Shown: positions 1-11,761 of the stretch, piece by piece | Layout of the letters: each line of letters starts with the position of its first letter | Numbering within the stretch: the first letter of the stretch is position 1 | Assembly (NCBI GenBank): GCA_950106755.1 | Contig: OX467087.1 | Span: 13,954,047 to 14,018,046 of the forward strand | DNA length: 64,000 nucleotides | Reading direction: 5' to 3' | Source of the DNA: Climacium dendroides | Lineage: Eukaryota > Streptophyta > Bryopsida > Hypnales > Climaciaceae | The notes under the pieces: generated by a model | The model's input: the letters and a program-made list of their open reading frames with translations, nothing else | Database searches by the model: none | What the model was told of the DNA's origin: nothing | Position numbers and translations under genes: made by a program

Positions 1-209
1 GAGAATACAAACCGAATATAACTACACAAAGGAATTTGTTTGATTTGGGGTATAAGATGAAGGGATCTATAACCGATCAAATATCTATGTATTCGTTGTT
101 GTTAATCCCTACAATCCCAAGGTCCTTCTTTGAGTGAAAATCCGCTCAAAATTACTATTTTTGATCCCCAAAGGACCAAATTGTGTATGTTTGGCATCGT
201 AGTGATTAT

Positions 210-1060
210 GGGTTGCTCACTACAAATGGATTTTTTTCTTTGAAATTTTTATAAAACATGTGGACAAAGTTTTTTCTTTAAGATCCAACAATTTTCATAA
301 CTTTTGATTACATGGTTAAAAAGTTATTGTATGATGTAGTTTTTAATTCCCAAATGGGCAATTTGAGTAGATTAGAAAAAATCACCTTTTTAACAGACAA
401 AAGTTTGAAATTGGTTTTCTAGATTTATATATACGTGGAAAGTTTTGAATCATTTCATTTTCATTAATGAGATGAAAGTTATGAAGTTTTTTTAGTTTGC
501 AAGTAGTTATGGATTTTCTACTCTAAAATAAACTTTGAAGTTTTTTATTTAACTCAATTTTCAATGTCTTTTGAAAAAAATTAAATCATAGGATGTAGAT
601 TGTATATGACAACATCACAACCATTGGGATTGACATTTTTCAGCTCCATAATTAAATTCTTAACAATTTAGCATTTTTAATCATTTTCTACTTCTTTCTA
701 TTTATTCCTATATTTTATACAATTCCAAATGGTTTAAAAAATTTCAAGCATATAGCCAACTTGACTTAAAGAATGAATTCAAAGAAATAACACCAACATG
801 GACATTTTTTCATACAAATGTGACCTTGTGAAGTGCGTTGCCCATTTTTTTGCATGGCCAATAAAAGGATTTTTGTCACTTCAAATGCTAATATTTTGCA
901 ATTTACATGGTAGAAATTTCTGAATTCTTTTTCTACATCTTCTCAAACTAGTGCACTACAAGATCCCATGGGGTTACATATGACCTAATTTTTTTTTCTT
1001 TTAAAATATGGTACTTATATTAGAAATGGCAGTTTTGAAGGGTTTTTTTTGGTAAAAACA
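210..1060. repeat. Dispersed AT-rich repeat family R1, copy 1
   Basis: This non-coding stretch reappears as a diverged reverse complement at about 48360-49330, matching block by block. Shared blocks are the words around 270-350 (cold match at 49240-49320), 440-540 (match at 49020-49090), 590-760 (match at 48830-48990) and 950-1000 (match at 48440-48480). A further partial copy lies at 56200-56640 in the same orientation as this one. No reading frame survives, so it is probably an old non-autonomous element or a decayed transposon interior. Confidence 0.65.
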
Positions 1061-1089
1061 TAGTCAAAGATAGTTAGGGGTTAATGTGG

Positions 1090-1450
1090 AAAGTTAATTT
1101 TAAAATTTTAAAGATTATTTTTTTCCACACATAACTATAGGATCTTGCAATAGACTAGTAGGAGAATGTGTGCATTGAGGAGAATTTTTTTGAAACTTTG
1201 ATTGTATAGATTGCACAATATTTGCATTAAAAGTGAAGAAAGCACGGTTGGAGGGCACCAAGGCAAATTAGTCTATAAGACTTTGAATCCTTTCAACTTA
1301 AAATTATTGAAATAAGGACCTTCTCTTTTATTTTTATTCTTTAAAAAATTATTAAGTAGAAGTAGATATCAAATAGAAGGAAAAACTAAATCATTAATAG
1401 CTTTGAGATGGAATTAGAACTCACTAATCCCAATCATGGGATTGTTCTAA
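1090..1450 (+). repeat. Left arm of a large inverted repeat
   Basis: Read as reverse complement, this segment matches 3570-4060. Examples are the words around 1130 (tataggatcttgcaatag) against 3930-3950, and the segment 1370-1450 against 3570-3640. The arms are diverged but collinear. They enclose about 2.1 kb of AT-rich DNA without a gene. Confidence 0.6.
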
Positions 1451-3569
1451 TTGTCAAAGTTAATCATATTGAATTTTTTTTAAATGTGAAGATTGAGCTA
1501 AGAAATAAATCCAATATGTAATTTTTTCAGGAGGATGCTTTGTGATTGCTTGCAAAACAAGATGCTCCATAACTTTCTCATCACTTATCCAAATGGAACT
1601 GCAAGTCAAAGATTTCAACATAGACAAAAATATAATCTACAAAAAACAAAATTTTCAAAATTTTTATTTCAATTTTTTATAGATTTCTTTTGCTACCCAA
1701 CAAGTTGAAATTTGTGCCTAAGATGGTGTAACTTTTGCTCCTTGGAACTAATTGAAATAAAAATCATATTCCTATAAATTTATATTCCTATTTAAAAAGA
1801 TTCAAAAAATTAAGTCAAAAATTGAGATCATAGAAACGTGCCTAAAATTTCATTTGTCCCCCAAGGGTCAACAAAGCTTTAGGATTTAATGTGTCCAAGG
1901 GATGACAACAATCTCAATTTTTCATCCATTGTTCTACAATGGATGAAATAAGAGGCAAAGTTGATGTCTAAGGTGGGTCATTCCCTTCCTCCTGTGACTA
2001 CATAATTCTTGATATAGATTGCAATTGATTGAGCGGCTAACTCTTCGATTCCAACACGTGTGCTTATACATTGTAACACTTTTATGGAGCCCTCTTGATT
2101 TTTTAGGGTTTTGGGGTTAAGTGCTTATACAAGGTAAACTAGCATATGATAAGCAAACTATCTATGGTAGACACCTAGGGAATGACACATTACAATCTTG
2201 CATCAACCTGAGATTATTTTTTTTATTAAATGATATTTGGATTACATTAGGGTGAGTTAGTGGTCTCAATCAATGTCTTGGATGATGGAGATGGAGTGAT
2301 TAGGAATTTTCACTTTTCGAGTTGGTAAATTCATTATATGAAATGATTTTTAAAAGTCTTTATGTTGTGACCATGTTAAGAAATATTGTAACTACTTTAG
2401 GTGAAAAAGATGACCATTATGGATACATTTTTTGTTGGTTTGTGGATAGTCTAGAAACTCCTTGAGGCCAATTGAGTAGTACAATTCAAAAATGCATAAC
2501 AAATTCATACTTTGTCAAAAAAAAAAAATATTCTCTCCATTTCTCACATTTGTCTTTAAGTGGAATTTTCTAAAAAAAATCAACAATGCCAATAGGCTAA
2601 ACCATTCATTTTGTGTATCATAGGCTAATTCACTAAATGTACATGATAATAAGGAGTTCAATGAGTGAGAATTGTTCTAGACCACCTTCTTCAACTCTAC
2701 AATCCTTGTACTTTTTTAAAGTCACTTTTACAAAATGTGTGTAATTTTTTATTGATATTCTCAACTATCTTATAAACTTAGAGATGGAACCTTAAACAAA
2801 CAAATTTTTATTATTCCCCAAGAGCCTTGAGTAGGATAGAGAACGCAAAATTGGAGGTTTTGAGGCAAAACAAATTCTCTTCAAATTTAGTAAGAAGTTC
2901 AAACAAATAATCTTTGATTTAGAAAGTTTTCCTTTCTTTTTAAACAAGATGTGATTCAAAACTTCACACAAAAAACAATAAAGCATTGATTGACCAAGCT
3001 TGTCACATTGTTTAAAAAGAGATAAAAATTGCTTTTTTAACATACTTGATGTACTTCATCCATTTCCAATGACTCCCATTGTAAGCTCTTGAAAACATTC
3101 ATCATCTACCTACTCAATGTTGATTCTTGTAGGAGTTAACCCCTATAGTCCCATTGTTCCTACAAGGGACAAAATGGATTTTGGATAGGCTCTTGTAACC
3201 TAAATTTTTTTAGAGATTTTTTGAAATTATTTTTTAAGATATAAAATTACATTAGATTTACATGAATATAGTTTTTATTTCAATCAATTTTTGGTATCAA
3301 AAGTTGTGCTACAATAAACTCAAAATAGGGTAGATTGAACAAAAAAAATCCACAAAAAAATTGAAATTAGTTCATTAATTTTTTTCATAGATTTTATTTT
3401 ATTTTTAAATATAAAACTTTGATTCATTTAATTGAAATGATTGATGTGAAAGTTATAGAGCTTCTTATTTTTTAGACAATTACAAAAACTTCTTTAGAAA
3501 ATAATTTACAAAATTTATTTTTGAACTCAATTTTTACAGTTGAAAAGGAAGAAGTTTAAGAGTTTAAGA
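1451..3569. other. AT-rich spacer inside the inverted repeat
   Basis: No coding potential is visible: the frames are short, AT-rich and without family resemblance. The stretch 1540-1640 weakly matches the reverse complement of 3400-3540, so the flanking inverted repeat probably reaches further inward than its well conserved part. Confidence 0.5.
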
Positions 3570-4060
3570 GTTTGCTAGAACAATCTCATTGTTGGGATTA
3601 GTGTATTTCAATTCCATCTTAGAGTTATTAATGATTTAGTTTTTCCTTCAATCTTGTTCTAACTTCTATTTAATAATGAAATTTTTTAAAGAATGAAAAT
3701 CACATATATTTTTTTGAATTTTTTTTCCTAGGCTTTCAACTCACATCTTCAACATAAAAAGTTTTAAAATCAAATTTTTTAGTGCAAAAATTTTAAATTA
3801 AAAAGATTCAAAGTTAAATAATCTAATCAAAGAAGAGGCTCAAAAAATTGCTTTCTTCACTTTGAACATAATCATCTTACAATCTACAAGATAAAAGTTT
3901 CATAAAAAAATTCCATACATTTCAATACTAGTCTAGTGCAAGATCTCATAGTTAGAAAAAAAAAAAATTGTATTGTTTTTTGCTCTTTGCATTAGAAATG
4001 GACGTTTAAACTCTCACGGTCGTTTTTAAAGTGTTTTTTGATGGAAAAAAGACCTTGAGA
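3570..4060 (-). repeat. Right arm of the large inverted repeat
   Basis: This is the reverse-complement partner of 1090-1450. The motif near 3935 (ctagtgcaagatctcatag) also recurs near 955, 44580 and 56510, so it belongs to the R1 repeat family. Confidence 0.6.
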
Positions 4061-4930
4061 GTTTAAGGGTTAAAGTACACCAACCTACCTATGTTAAAGA
4101 ATGAAGTTTTTCCTCCCTCCCCTTTACATGCAACTCTTCCAATTGTCCTATTGTTGCAAACTTCCATATAATGACATACATTTATTTATGTACCATAAAA
4201 ATGTGTAGATGCTTGGGGGTGCAACTAACTTAGAGTTGGACCACCTACTACCAACCAAGGATGGGGCTTTGACTTGGAGTATATTGCTATTTTTGGCTAG
4301 ATGAAATGTTTTTGTGAATCGCATTTGGAAGGTTGATATTAATGACATGCACAATATGCAAGATTGCAAGGAACAATTACAGAATGCCAAATGTTACAGT
4401 ATGTATTATTTTGAAATTTGTGCGCTTAAGCATAAAAGTAACCTCCTCTATGAATAGAATAATTGTAGGACTCTAAACATCTGATAGTAGTTCAAAACAC
4501 TTTTCGCCTTCTAAAATTCACAGGAATTTCCATTTTATTCAATTAAATTCCTAAAATTTTGCAGTCACAATATTTTCTATCTATCTTCCAACAAAGAAAA
4601 AAAAAATTTCCATCACATTCAACTATTGACCATTTGTTCCACAACTGCTTCATCCTCAAACTTCGATAAGAACGTTTTGGCATCTGATGGATGGTAGAAG
4701 ATCCTTCCAGTAGGACACAGGTGCAATTGTTCATCCCTTGAAATTCAGTTGTGAAAAGAGGAGATCTGCTATAGTAGTTTGACTTCCACTTCCAATAAGT
4801 GCTTTTTGCAATATTTTTTAGGCCGAATGATTCCCACCGGTGGTATCCAAAGGGATGATTTCCACGGTCACTAGTCCGTCCTTTTTTTTTAAATGGATAA
4901 GTGATTAGGTATGGGTGGTCCGACCTTTCT
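4061..4930. other. Intergenic, nothing recognised
   Basis: Composition rises gradually from AT-rich toward more balanced. The minus-strand frames of 80 and 160 codons here have no recognisable domain and a codon pattern like the surrounding non-coding DNA. Confidence 0.4.
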
Positions 4931-6480
4931 AGTGTGTGCCAAAAGAAAAGGGAACCAATTGGGGAAAAGGAAAGTTGAGTGAATGTTACAGAAAACCGAG
5001 ATTCCAGAGATTCGTAGATTCTCAAAGTGCAGCATCTACAAAGTGTGTGTGTGTGAAGGGGGGTAGGCAGGGGCGCAGGGCAAGTGGGCGGAGATTCGTC
5101 GCCTCTTGCCCTGGTTCCCAGGGTTTATCCGATTCCGTGAAGGCGCGACTTGCAGCAAGTTGCAGTAGTGCTTGAGGGCCACGAGGGTTTTAGGATCAAT
5201 ATGGCCCTCTCTCCGCTCTGGGAGAGACGCAGAGCACGCTGAAGGATATTCTTTGCTATTATTTCACTAGTGCCGGAATATCCACATAAAAATCTACACC
5301 CAATTGAACCGAGCTCTCCACTCTTTTCTTTTGATGCTGTTTTCTTTTTTAGGGTTTTTTAGGGTTTACATGGAGCGCACGGAAAGTACGCCAATCAGTT
5401 GTTGTAAACTGGAATCTTAGAGATTTTTGGATTCTAAGAGGTATGTTCACACTTGATGTTGAAGAGCGTTATTCTTAGGAACAAATTTAGACCTGATTCT
5501 AGATCAGATTCACATTGCAAAAATCACCTCTAACACCACGTGCGAATGATCCAGTTTGGGTACACCTGCAATCGTTGATTCATTCATAGTTAATTGACTT
5601 TGGAGTTTGAATTGAAGCAGAGGAGACTTTTCCATGGTGGCTTAAAGTTTTACGCTACAGGGAAAGTACATCGAATTTGCAAGCCCCACCGATTTGCATC
5701 ATTGTTTACACCAAAAAAAACCTCCTTCGTTTTAGAACCTAACTCACATCTGGGATATTCATTCTTGTCTTCTGAGCTTTGGACAACGTGAAGAAGACGG
5801 AGACGACCGACAATTTTAGATTTCAGTTTGGTTCTGAAATGAAGCGTCGTGCAATAAGGCAGGGCACAAAACTAGGCACAGGACACTTTCTTAAACAGTA
5901 CAGTACAGCAGAGTGAATGTGTGAAAGGTTGAGTCGAACGGCCTTCCTACAGCAGTTGGAAAGCGAGCCCATGCTTTTGGGTGCTTGGTGATTTGAGGTG
6001 CGCGCTTCCTCCTCCTGATTTGAACTCAGGCAACCTCAGGTGACTTTTTTTTCCCTACGAAAAGGGACGGTGTGTGATGAGTGTCGAAGCTGGAAGAAGC
6101 TCGCTCCGCTGCCACTCGTTCAGTTGTTCTCCTTCCGTCATCAATGATTTCGGCATTTATTCATTCCTTTTCTGCACTTGCTGCCCTTTTATGGAATGCA
6201 GGAATGGGTGGCATCTTTGACCCAGACCTCGTGCATCTTGTGCACGTGAATTTGCACTATTATTGGCACTACAGGCACTGGCTTCCCCGGAGGGAAAAAG
6301 AGAAACCCAAGTGCTGAGCCCCCCACCCAATTGCGAGGCCGGATCTGAGACCAGTGAGGAAATTCTTTGAGGTTGCAAATTGTCTTTTGGGGAGATTTTT
6401 CAGAAGGACGGGAGGTTGGAAGGTACAGCACGGACTCTCTGTTTTACTAAACCCCTAAACCCTAAAAACCAAAACCAAAA
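4931..6480. other. GC-richer island with telobox-like words, no gene resolved
   Basis: This island is clearly more GC-rich than its flanks. It holds telomere-like words near 5350 (agggttttttagggttt) and near 6450 (ccctaaaccctaaa). Words of this kind are common in plant promoters and 5' leaders. I tried to read exons in it and found no frame with a recognisable protein, so it may be a promoter remnant or the edge of a lost gene. Confidence 0.35.
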
Positions 6481-8815
6481 CCAAACGACCAACCAACCTA
6501 GATTCGGACTAACATTTGCATCAAATGAAGATGAGAGAGAGCCCTTCTAGGCTTTCAAGCCCTTTGTGGTTGTATAGTATATTATGAATACGGTGGGTAT
6601 TTGACGAGAAAAATATTGACCAAATATTGTTAAGTACAAAGTAAATTAACGATCATGGTAAATAGTAAATAATGATGTATTACAATTGATGTAGTAGACC
6701 CCGATGGAAGACTTATAAGGCTACATATGGGCCGTATAGAGGGACCCCAAGGGCCTTTCAAGGGTTAAACCCTCCGTGAATGTTAGATTCAATGGAAACT
6801 AAATCATTTTTGAATTAAAAATGTGACAGGTGTCATTTGGTGAATGGTGCAAGGTGATGTGGATCCTTGATAATCTGATGTGGAAACTCAATTTCAGTAC
6901 TTACGTGTTGAGTCAGACCTTTGTGTATGGTATATGCAATCGGTACTTTGAGTTTTCAAACTTTAGTAGTGTGCCTTGTGCCATTGCTACAATTAAAATA
7001 GAAGTAAAAATAATTTAAAAAAAATTTAATCCCAAAAAATACTTTGAAATTCAACATCTTTTCTTCTAAGTTGGAATGCCATGAAACAAAGTCCATGTAT
7101 CCCCCTTTGCAAAGGATTTTTTTATGGTTCCCAAAATGCAAGTTGGAGACTCATGGTTCTAGAGATCTCAATGTAATAAACAAAACAAATAAACAAAACT
7201 AACAAGCAATCTAACTTAAGGTTTAGGGTGCCTTGTGCCATTTCCTTAAAAAAACTAGTGTGCCTTGTGCCATTTCTAGAGTGTATTAAAAATTAAATTA
7301 AAAGTACTTTGATTAAAAATTTTAATTAAAAAAAATTCATAACTTTCACATTGTAGGTTCAAAAGCCACAAAACTAGCATGAATAGAAATTTCTATGCAC
7401 AAAGGAGTACAAGGAATGTCAAAGTTATGGTTTTTCCAAAATAAATAATAATTTAATTTAATTCTTTTATTTTAAAAATCCATAATCAAATGCCATGAAA
7501 CTAGCATGAATGGAAAGCTCCATGCACAAAGGAGTGCAAGGGCTTTGTTTTGTGGCACTTGGACCTATTGTATAAAGGTTATGATTTTTCTAAAATAAAA
7601 GATAGTTTATTTCAATTTTGGAATTCATAATTTTTTTGAAATTCAATAACTTTTACATCATAATTCAAATGCCATAAAACAAAGTATGTGCACCCTTCTT
7701 TGCCAAGAGCTTTTTGAGCGGTACCAAGAGCACCACACGATGCCTCATGATTTATTAGATCTTGAACTTGAACTTTATAATCTTTCTTAAATGAGTATCA
7801 TCTTGTTTGCATGACCAATCACTAATGAGTTTTAGGCAAAGGGCAACTTCAAAGCCACATATCAAAGTTTTTTTTATCATGCTTTCTAATGCAAAAAATA
7901 CAAGTTCAAATTGTGATTCAAAATCCAAAATTTAAATTGATAGATGCATCTTTGCAAAAAAAAAAAAATAATACAAAAGATTTAGGTTAATATGTAGTTG
8001 AATATTGGAGGAGTTTTTCTTGAAAAATCTTTGAAAATCCAATCTTTTGGATTAAGTCTATTGTTTAAGGGTCAAAGGATACATCTAAATTTCAAAGTTG
8101 TATACTCACTGTTAGTATAATTTTCTAACATTATCAAGTTTGGGAGAGAATAAACTAATTTTAATCCAAAACTTCTTTCATATTTGCATTATTATATTTG
8201 CATTCTTGGTATTGGAGGAAGTTATAATGCTGATGTGATATTAAGGACAAAATTAATTGGAAAAAATAGTTGAGATTTTTAAAATTGTAGCATCTCCAAA
8301 ACAACCCTCTATTATGTAATTCTAAAGCAAAGAAATCATAAAGATTCCCAACCAATCAAGTTGGAGATCATTATAGAGAATGCTTTTCATTGATTTGTTA
8401 GTTCTACAAATCGAGCTAATTCCCTCCTTATATGCTAAATTTCCTTGTTTGATGTTAAAATACTCAAGACTTACATTGACAAAAGCTACATGTGCAGAAA
8501 CTTGAACAGAATCTTATTTGAAACACAAGCCCATACTACAAGAGTGAGCCTCTCCTAGTGTACTAGTTGTTTGTTTCATGTGTCAAGTTCAAAAGGATGC
8601 ACAAGAAACACTCTTCACTTGGTACTTTTTTCAAGGTGAGGTTTTACATAGAGTTGTCTTTGTAATGGAACATGTCTATATATCCCAACACATGATTTTC
8701 AAAGCTTCCTCATTATTACTAGCAATGGTCTTGAACCTGTTTGTTTATGAGTGAATTTTTGATGAAAAGCGATGGAAAACTTTTTAGAGTGAAGTTTTGG
8801 CGAGATATTCTTCCT
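6481..8815. other. AT-rich spacer with diffuse internal repeats
   Basis: The phrase gtgccttgtgccattt occurs near 6970, 7229 and 7260. A block with the words 'aatgccatgaaac' and 'ctatgcacaaaggagt' recurs in altered form near 7075, 7350, 7485 and 7665. This suggests an old tandem repeat or a degraded element. No gene was recognised. Confidence 0.4.
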
Positions 8816-8819
8816 TTTT

Positions 8820-8990
8820 CAGTGGATGAAATTGCAAAATGCTACCAAACCTCGAAATATTGCTCACTTTTGGATGAATGTACAATATTTCATCCACATA
8901 TTGCAGTTTTCATCCATTTCCATGGATGTAAATAGCTTACTTACTGCACTGCCGATAATAAATGAAAAAAAACAGCAACAACCTGATGTT
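8820..8990 (+). repeat. Dispersed repeat family R4, copy 1
   Basis: This stretch is collinear with 51340-51510 in the same orientation. Both have a 'gctaccaaa' word, then 'attgctc', 'ttttggatgaat', repeated 'tttcatcca' words and 'aataaatgaaa' in the same order. It is non-coding. Confidence 0.6.
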
Positions 8991-10900
8991 CTTCCCAAGG
9001 CAGTGCAATTAGGGAGGTAAAGGAAGAGCGAGCGGGGTCGAATGCATGGCAAGCTTGTGACCAATTGTGGGAACTGCGTGTCTCCTGCGACGTCAACGTG
9101 CTGAAGAGAAGCTTTACTTACAACAATTTAGGGTTTCATGTTTTATGCATTCTCGCAGAGGCGGATGATTCTCTCGAGAGTTGTGGATGATAGCATTCTC
9201 CTTTTTAGCTCGTTCGTCCGTCTCTCTGCATGATTCTCTACTGTGGGTGGTTTGAAATCTGATCCGAGCGCTAAATCTGATCCGGCAGAAGGTATATCGT
9301 TGGAGGATCATCTGGAACAGGACCCCGGAACTCTTGCACGTGAAAAAGCAACATTTCCTCCTCCGGAAAAAAATAAAAAATGATTTCGTGGGTAATTGGA
9401 GGAATTGTTGTTGTTTGAAGTGTGTTGTTTCACGAAAAGACGGAAATTTCTGTTTTCTCTCACGGCAAAATGTTGGGGGAGGGGCTAAGACTTAGATTTT
9501 GAGCATTTCTCAGATTCTGAGAAACTCTTGTTGGTGGTCTCTCTGAAAGTGTCACGTATATCAACCAAGCAATCTATTCAAAATTCATTTATGACACCCC
9601 CCCTAATTGTGGGTGTCAAGATAATAATAAGATGGCTTGGTGGATGGAATAATTGAATCCCGCAAAGGTGGAAAGAGTCCATACGAAGATGGAGATGAGG
9701 CCGCGTCCTCTCAATCACTGGACATCTTTCGACTCAACCACCTCGACAATGGAAATTCTCTGGTTGTTTAGTGGGTCTCGCAATTTATTGGTTTGTACTC
9801 TCGATTCACTAGCGAGTCTTTCACTGACTCCCCCACCTCCCCCAAATAATGGGTTCCAGATCTTAAGGAATGCAAGTTGGAATAATTCTTGATCAATTGA
9901 AGTGTAAGTAAACCAACCAAACCATTCCTTCACAACACTTTGAGGATGCCAATCTCAGATCTTATGTTAACAGTGATGAACAAAGGTTGTCGATTGAAGA
10001 AGACACAAAAAGAGTGCCCTTCAAAACGATGCAATGTCATCACCTGCTTTGGTGCGATGGATAATACAATCTACATGGAAGAATTCATCTACCAGGAGTG
10101 TCACCTGTACAACTGAATTCCCATTCCTTGTTAAAGTGTTAAAACAGTTCAAAATCTTGCATCCTCTAAACTAGCACAGTTCTACCAAATGTTGAACAGG
10201 TGCGTGCAAACTCCATACAGGTGGCTTGTCTCCCGTTCTTGAAGATTTCTTTTATTTCACTCCATTGCAGTGCAATTATCATCGTTCAGTTGTAAGTTGT
10301 AACTTAGTGTATTGCTTTTCACTTTGTCAGAGAACTCAAGTAAGGCAGTCTTTTAATGTGGAATAGACAAGCCAAGACTTTCTGCGCTCAACACTCAACT
10401 GTCTCAACTACCTCCGAAATTGGGTTAATTCTGATCCTGTTACAATGCCCTCTTCTCACAATCATATCGCTCCCCCGGAAGTTTGAAAGAAAAATGCATT
10501 GTTTTGTCAAATTCACCAAAGTACCAGAATTGAGTTTCAAATCAACGAGTGTGATTGTACCCGCAAGTCTGCAGTGGAAAGAAGCCCATTCCTGTCCAAA
10601 TACGGCGCCAAAGGTTATTTGTATAAAAAAAATGAGCAATTTTTTAAATTTATATCCAAGATATCAAGTTACTCTAACAACAGATGAAGAGGGGTGTCAG
10701 AGTTCAAGCCTTTGTTTTCCCAAAATGGTGGAGTCAGGTTGCATAATGGTTGAATTTGAATTCTCTACAACGGTCAAGTAATTGAGATGAGTTTCTGGGT
10801 CTCAAGTCATGAGGGGCTAGATTTGGAAGCAAACAACAAGATTGCAATGCGGAAATTGGAAACTTTAGCAACCGCCTAATGAACACAATAATGTAAATTT
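8991..10900. other. Intergenic, nothing recognised
   Basis: Mixed composition. A short hairpin (tgacaccc at 9592, gggtgtca at 9611) is the only clear local structure. The longest frame (10356-10781, plus) has no family resemblance and an overlapping frame on the other strand, and I do not support it as a gene. Confidence 0.4.
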
Positions 10901-10904
10901 ATAT

Positions 10905-11060
10905 TGGAGGGAGTGCCACACAACGTTCCTCACATACATACGTTCATTAACCCCTGCTCTACATCCTCTATCTAAGCCCATCTGAGCAAATTGAAAGTCC
11001 CAATTTTCAGCACTTGGACGTCACATTCTGGCACACTGAAAATTGGCCCAAAGGACAAAT
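10905..11060 (+). repeat. Direct repeat flanking OMT1, downstream copy
   Basis: This stretch is strongly similar and in the same orientation to 15065-15225. Both contain 'cgttcctcacat', 'ctctacatcct' and 'ttgaaagtcccaattttcag' followed by 'cacttggacgtcac'. The two copies bracket the OMT1 gene about 4.15 kb apart. They could be remnants of a tandem duplication boundary or two copies of a short interspersed repeat. Confidence 0.75.
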
Positions 11061-11761
11061 ACAAGCCGACTTAAGTCTCATTCTACCCGCAATGGAATCA
11101 ACTCATCCTCAGTAGACGTATTCATGGCCTCAGGCAATGTGAGCACAACGAGCTCAAAGTAATCCTTCCATAAAAAATGTACAAATTGAACAAATTGTCG
11201 ACGATTACTAGAATAGAAGCAAATTTTATCAGTGCAAACTCACATCATATCATAGGTTGATTGGTGACTAGTTGACTTCAAGCATTGGCGCTCCCCCAAA
11301 CGGATTCTCTGGAAACTAAATTTTAGATGTTTGTAACGTTTGTGCAGTTGTGGGTCGCAGTTTTGAAGAGCTCTCTTGCAGTGCGACTAGAGATATCTGT
11401 TTAGTGCAAACAGAGTGTGAGAAGAGTATGAGATTCAAAACTTTGCTCGTCAATTTCTTCAAAGTGGCGATATTCCATTACTTTTGGCACGGTTCAAGAC
11501 GCACGGCCTAAACCGAACAATGATCTACTCTTGGCTTAGTTTGTGGACTGAAATTAGACCTTTCTGAAGATGCATGCAACAATTTCCGTCTCTTTCTGCT
11601 ATTATCGCCAATTTAATGAACTTCACGATAGTTTGTAAGCTTCGTGAGTACAAACTCAGCACAAATCTCAGTGAGTACTTGACGGACATCTCTCACGTTC
11701 CACAAGATTGACTCTTCTCGGTGCTCAAACCAATCAATCAATGCAAGCTTTTATTGATCGA
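11061..11761. other. 3' flank of OMT1
   Basis: This lies immediately downstream of the OMT1 stop and should include its 3' UTR. No other gene is visible. The last 50 bases before the stop resemble the same position beside OMT2 and OMT3 (words 'ccaatcaatcaatgcaagc' against 'ccaatcattcaatgcaag'). Confidence 0.4.

Noticed and set aside
4543..5025. Minus-strand frame of 160 codons
   Set aside because: No recognisable motif. It spans an abrupt composition change and has no supporting splice or promoter signals.
10356..10781. Plus-strand frame of 141 codons
   Set aside because: It has no family resemblance, no splice context, an overlapping opposite frame and ordinary non-coding composition.
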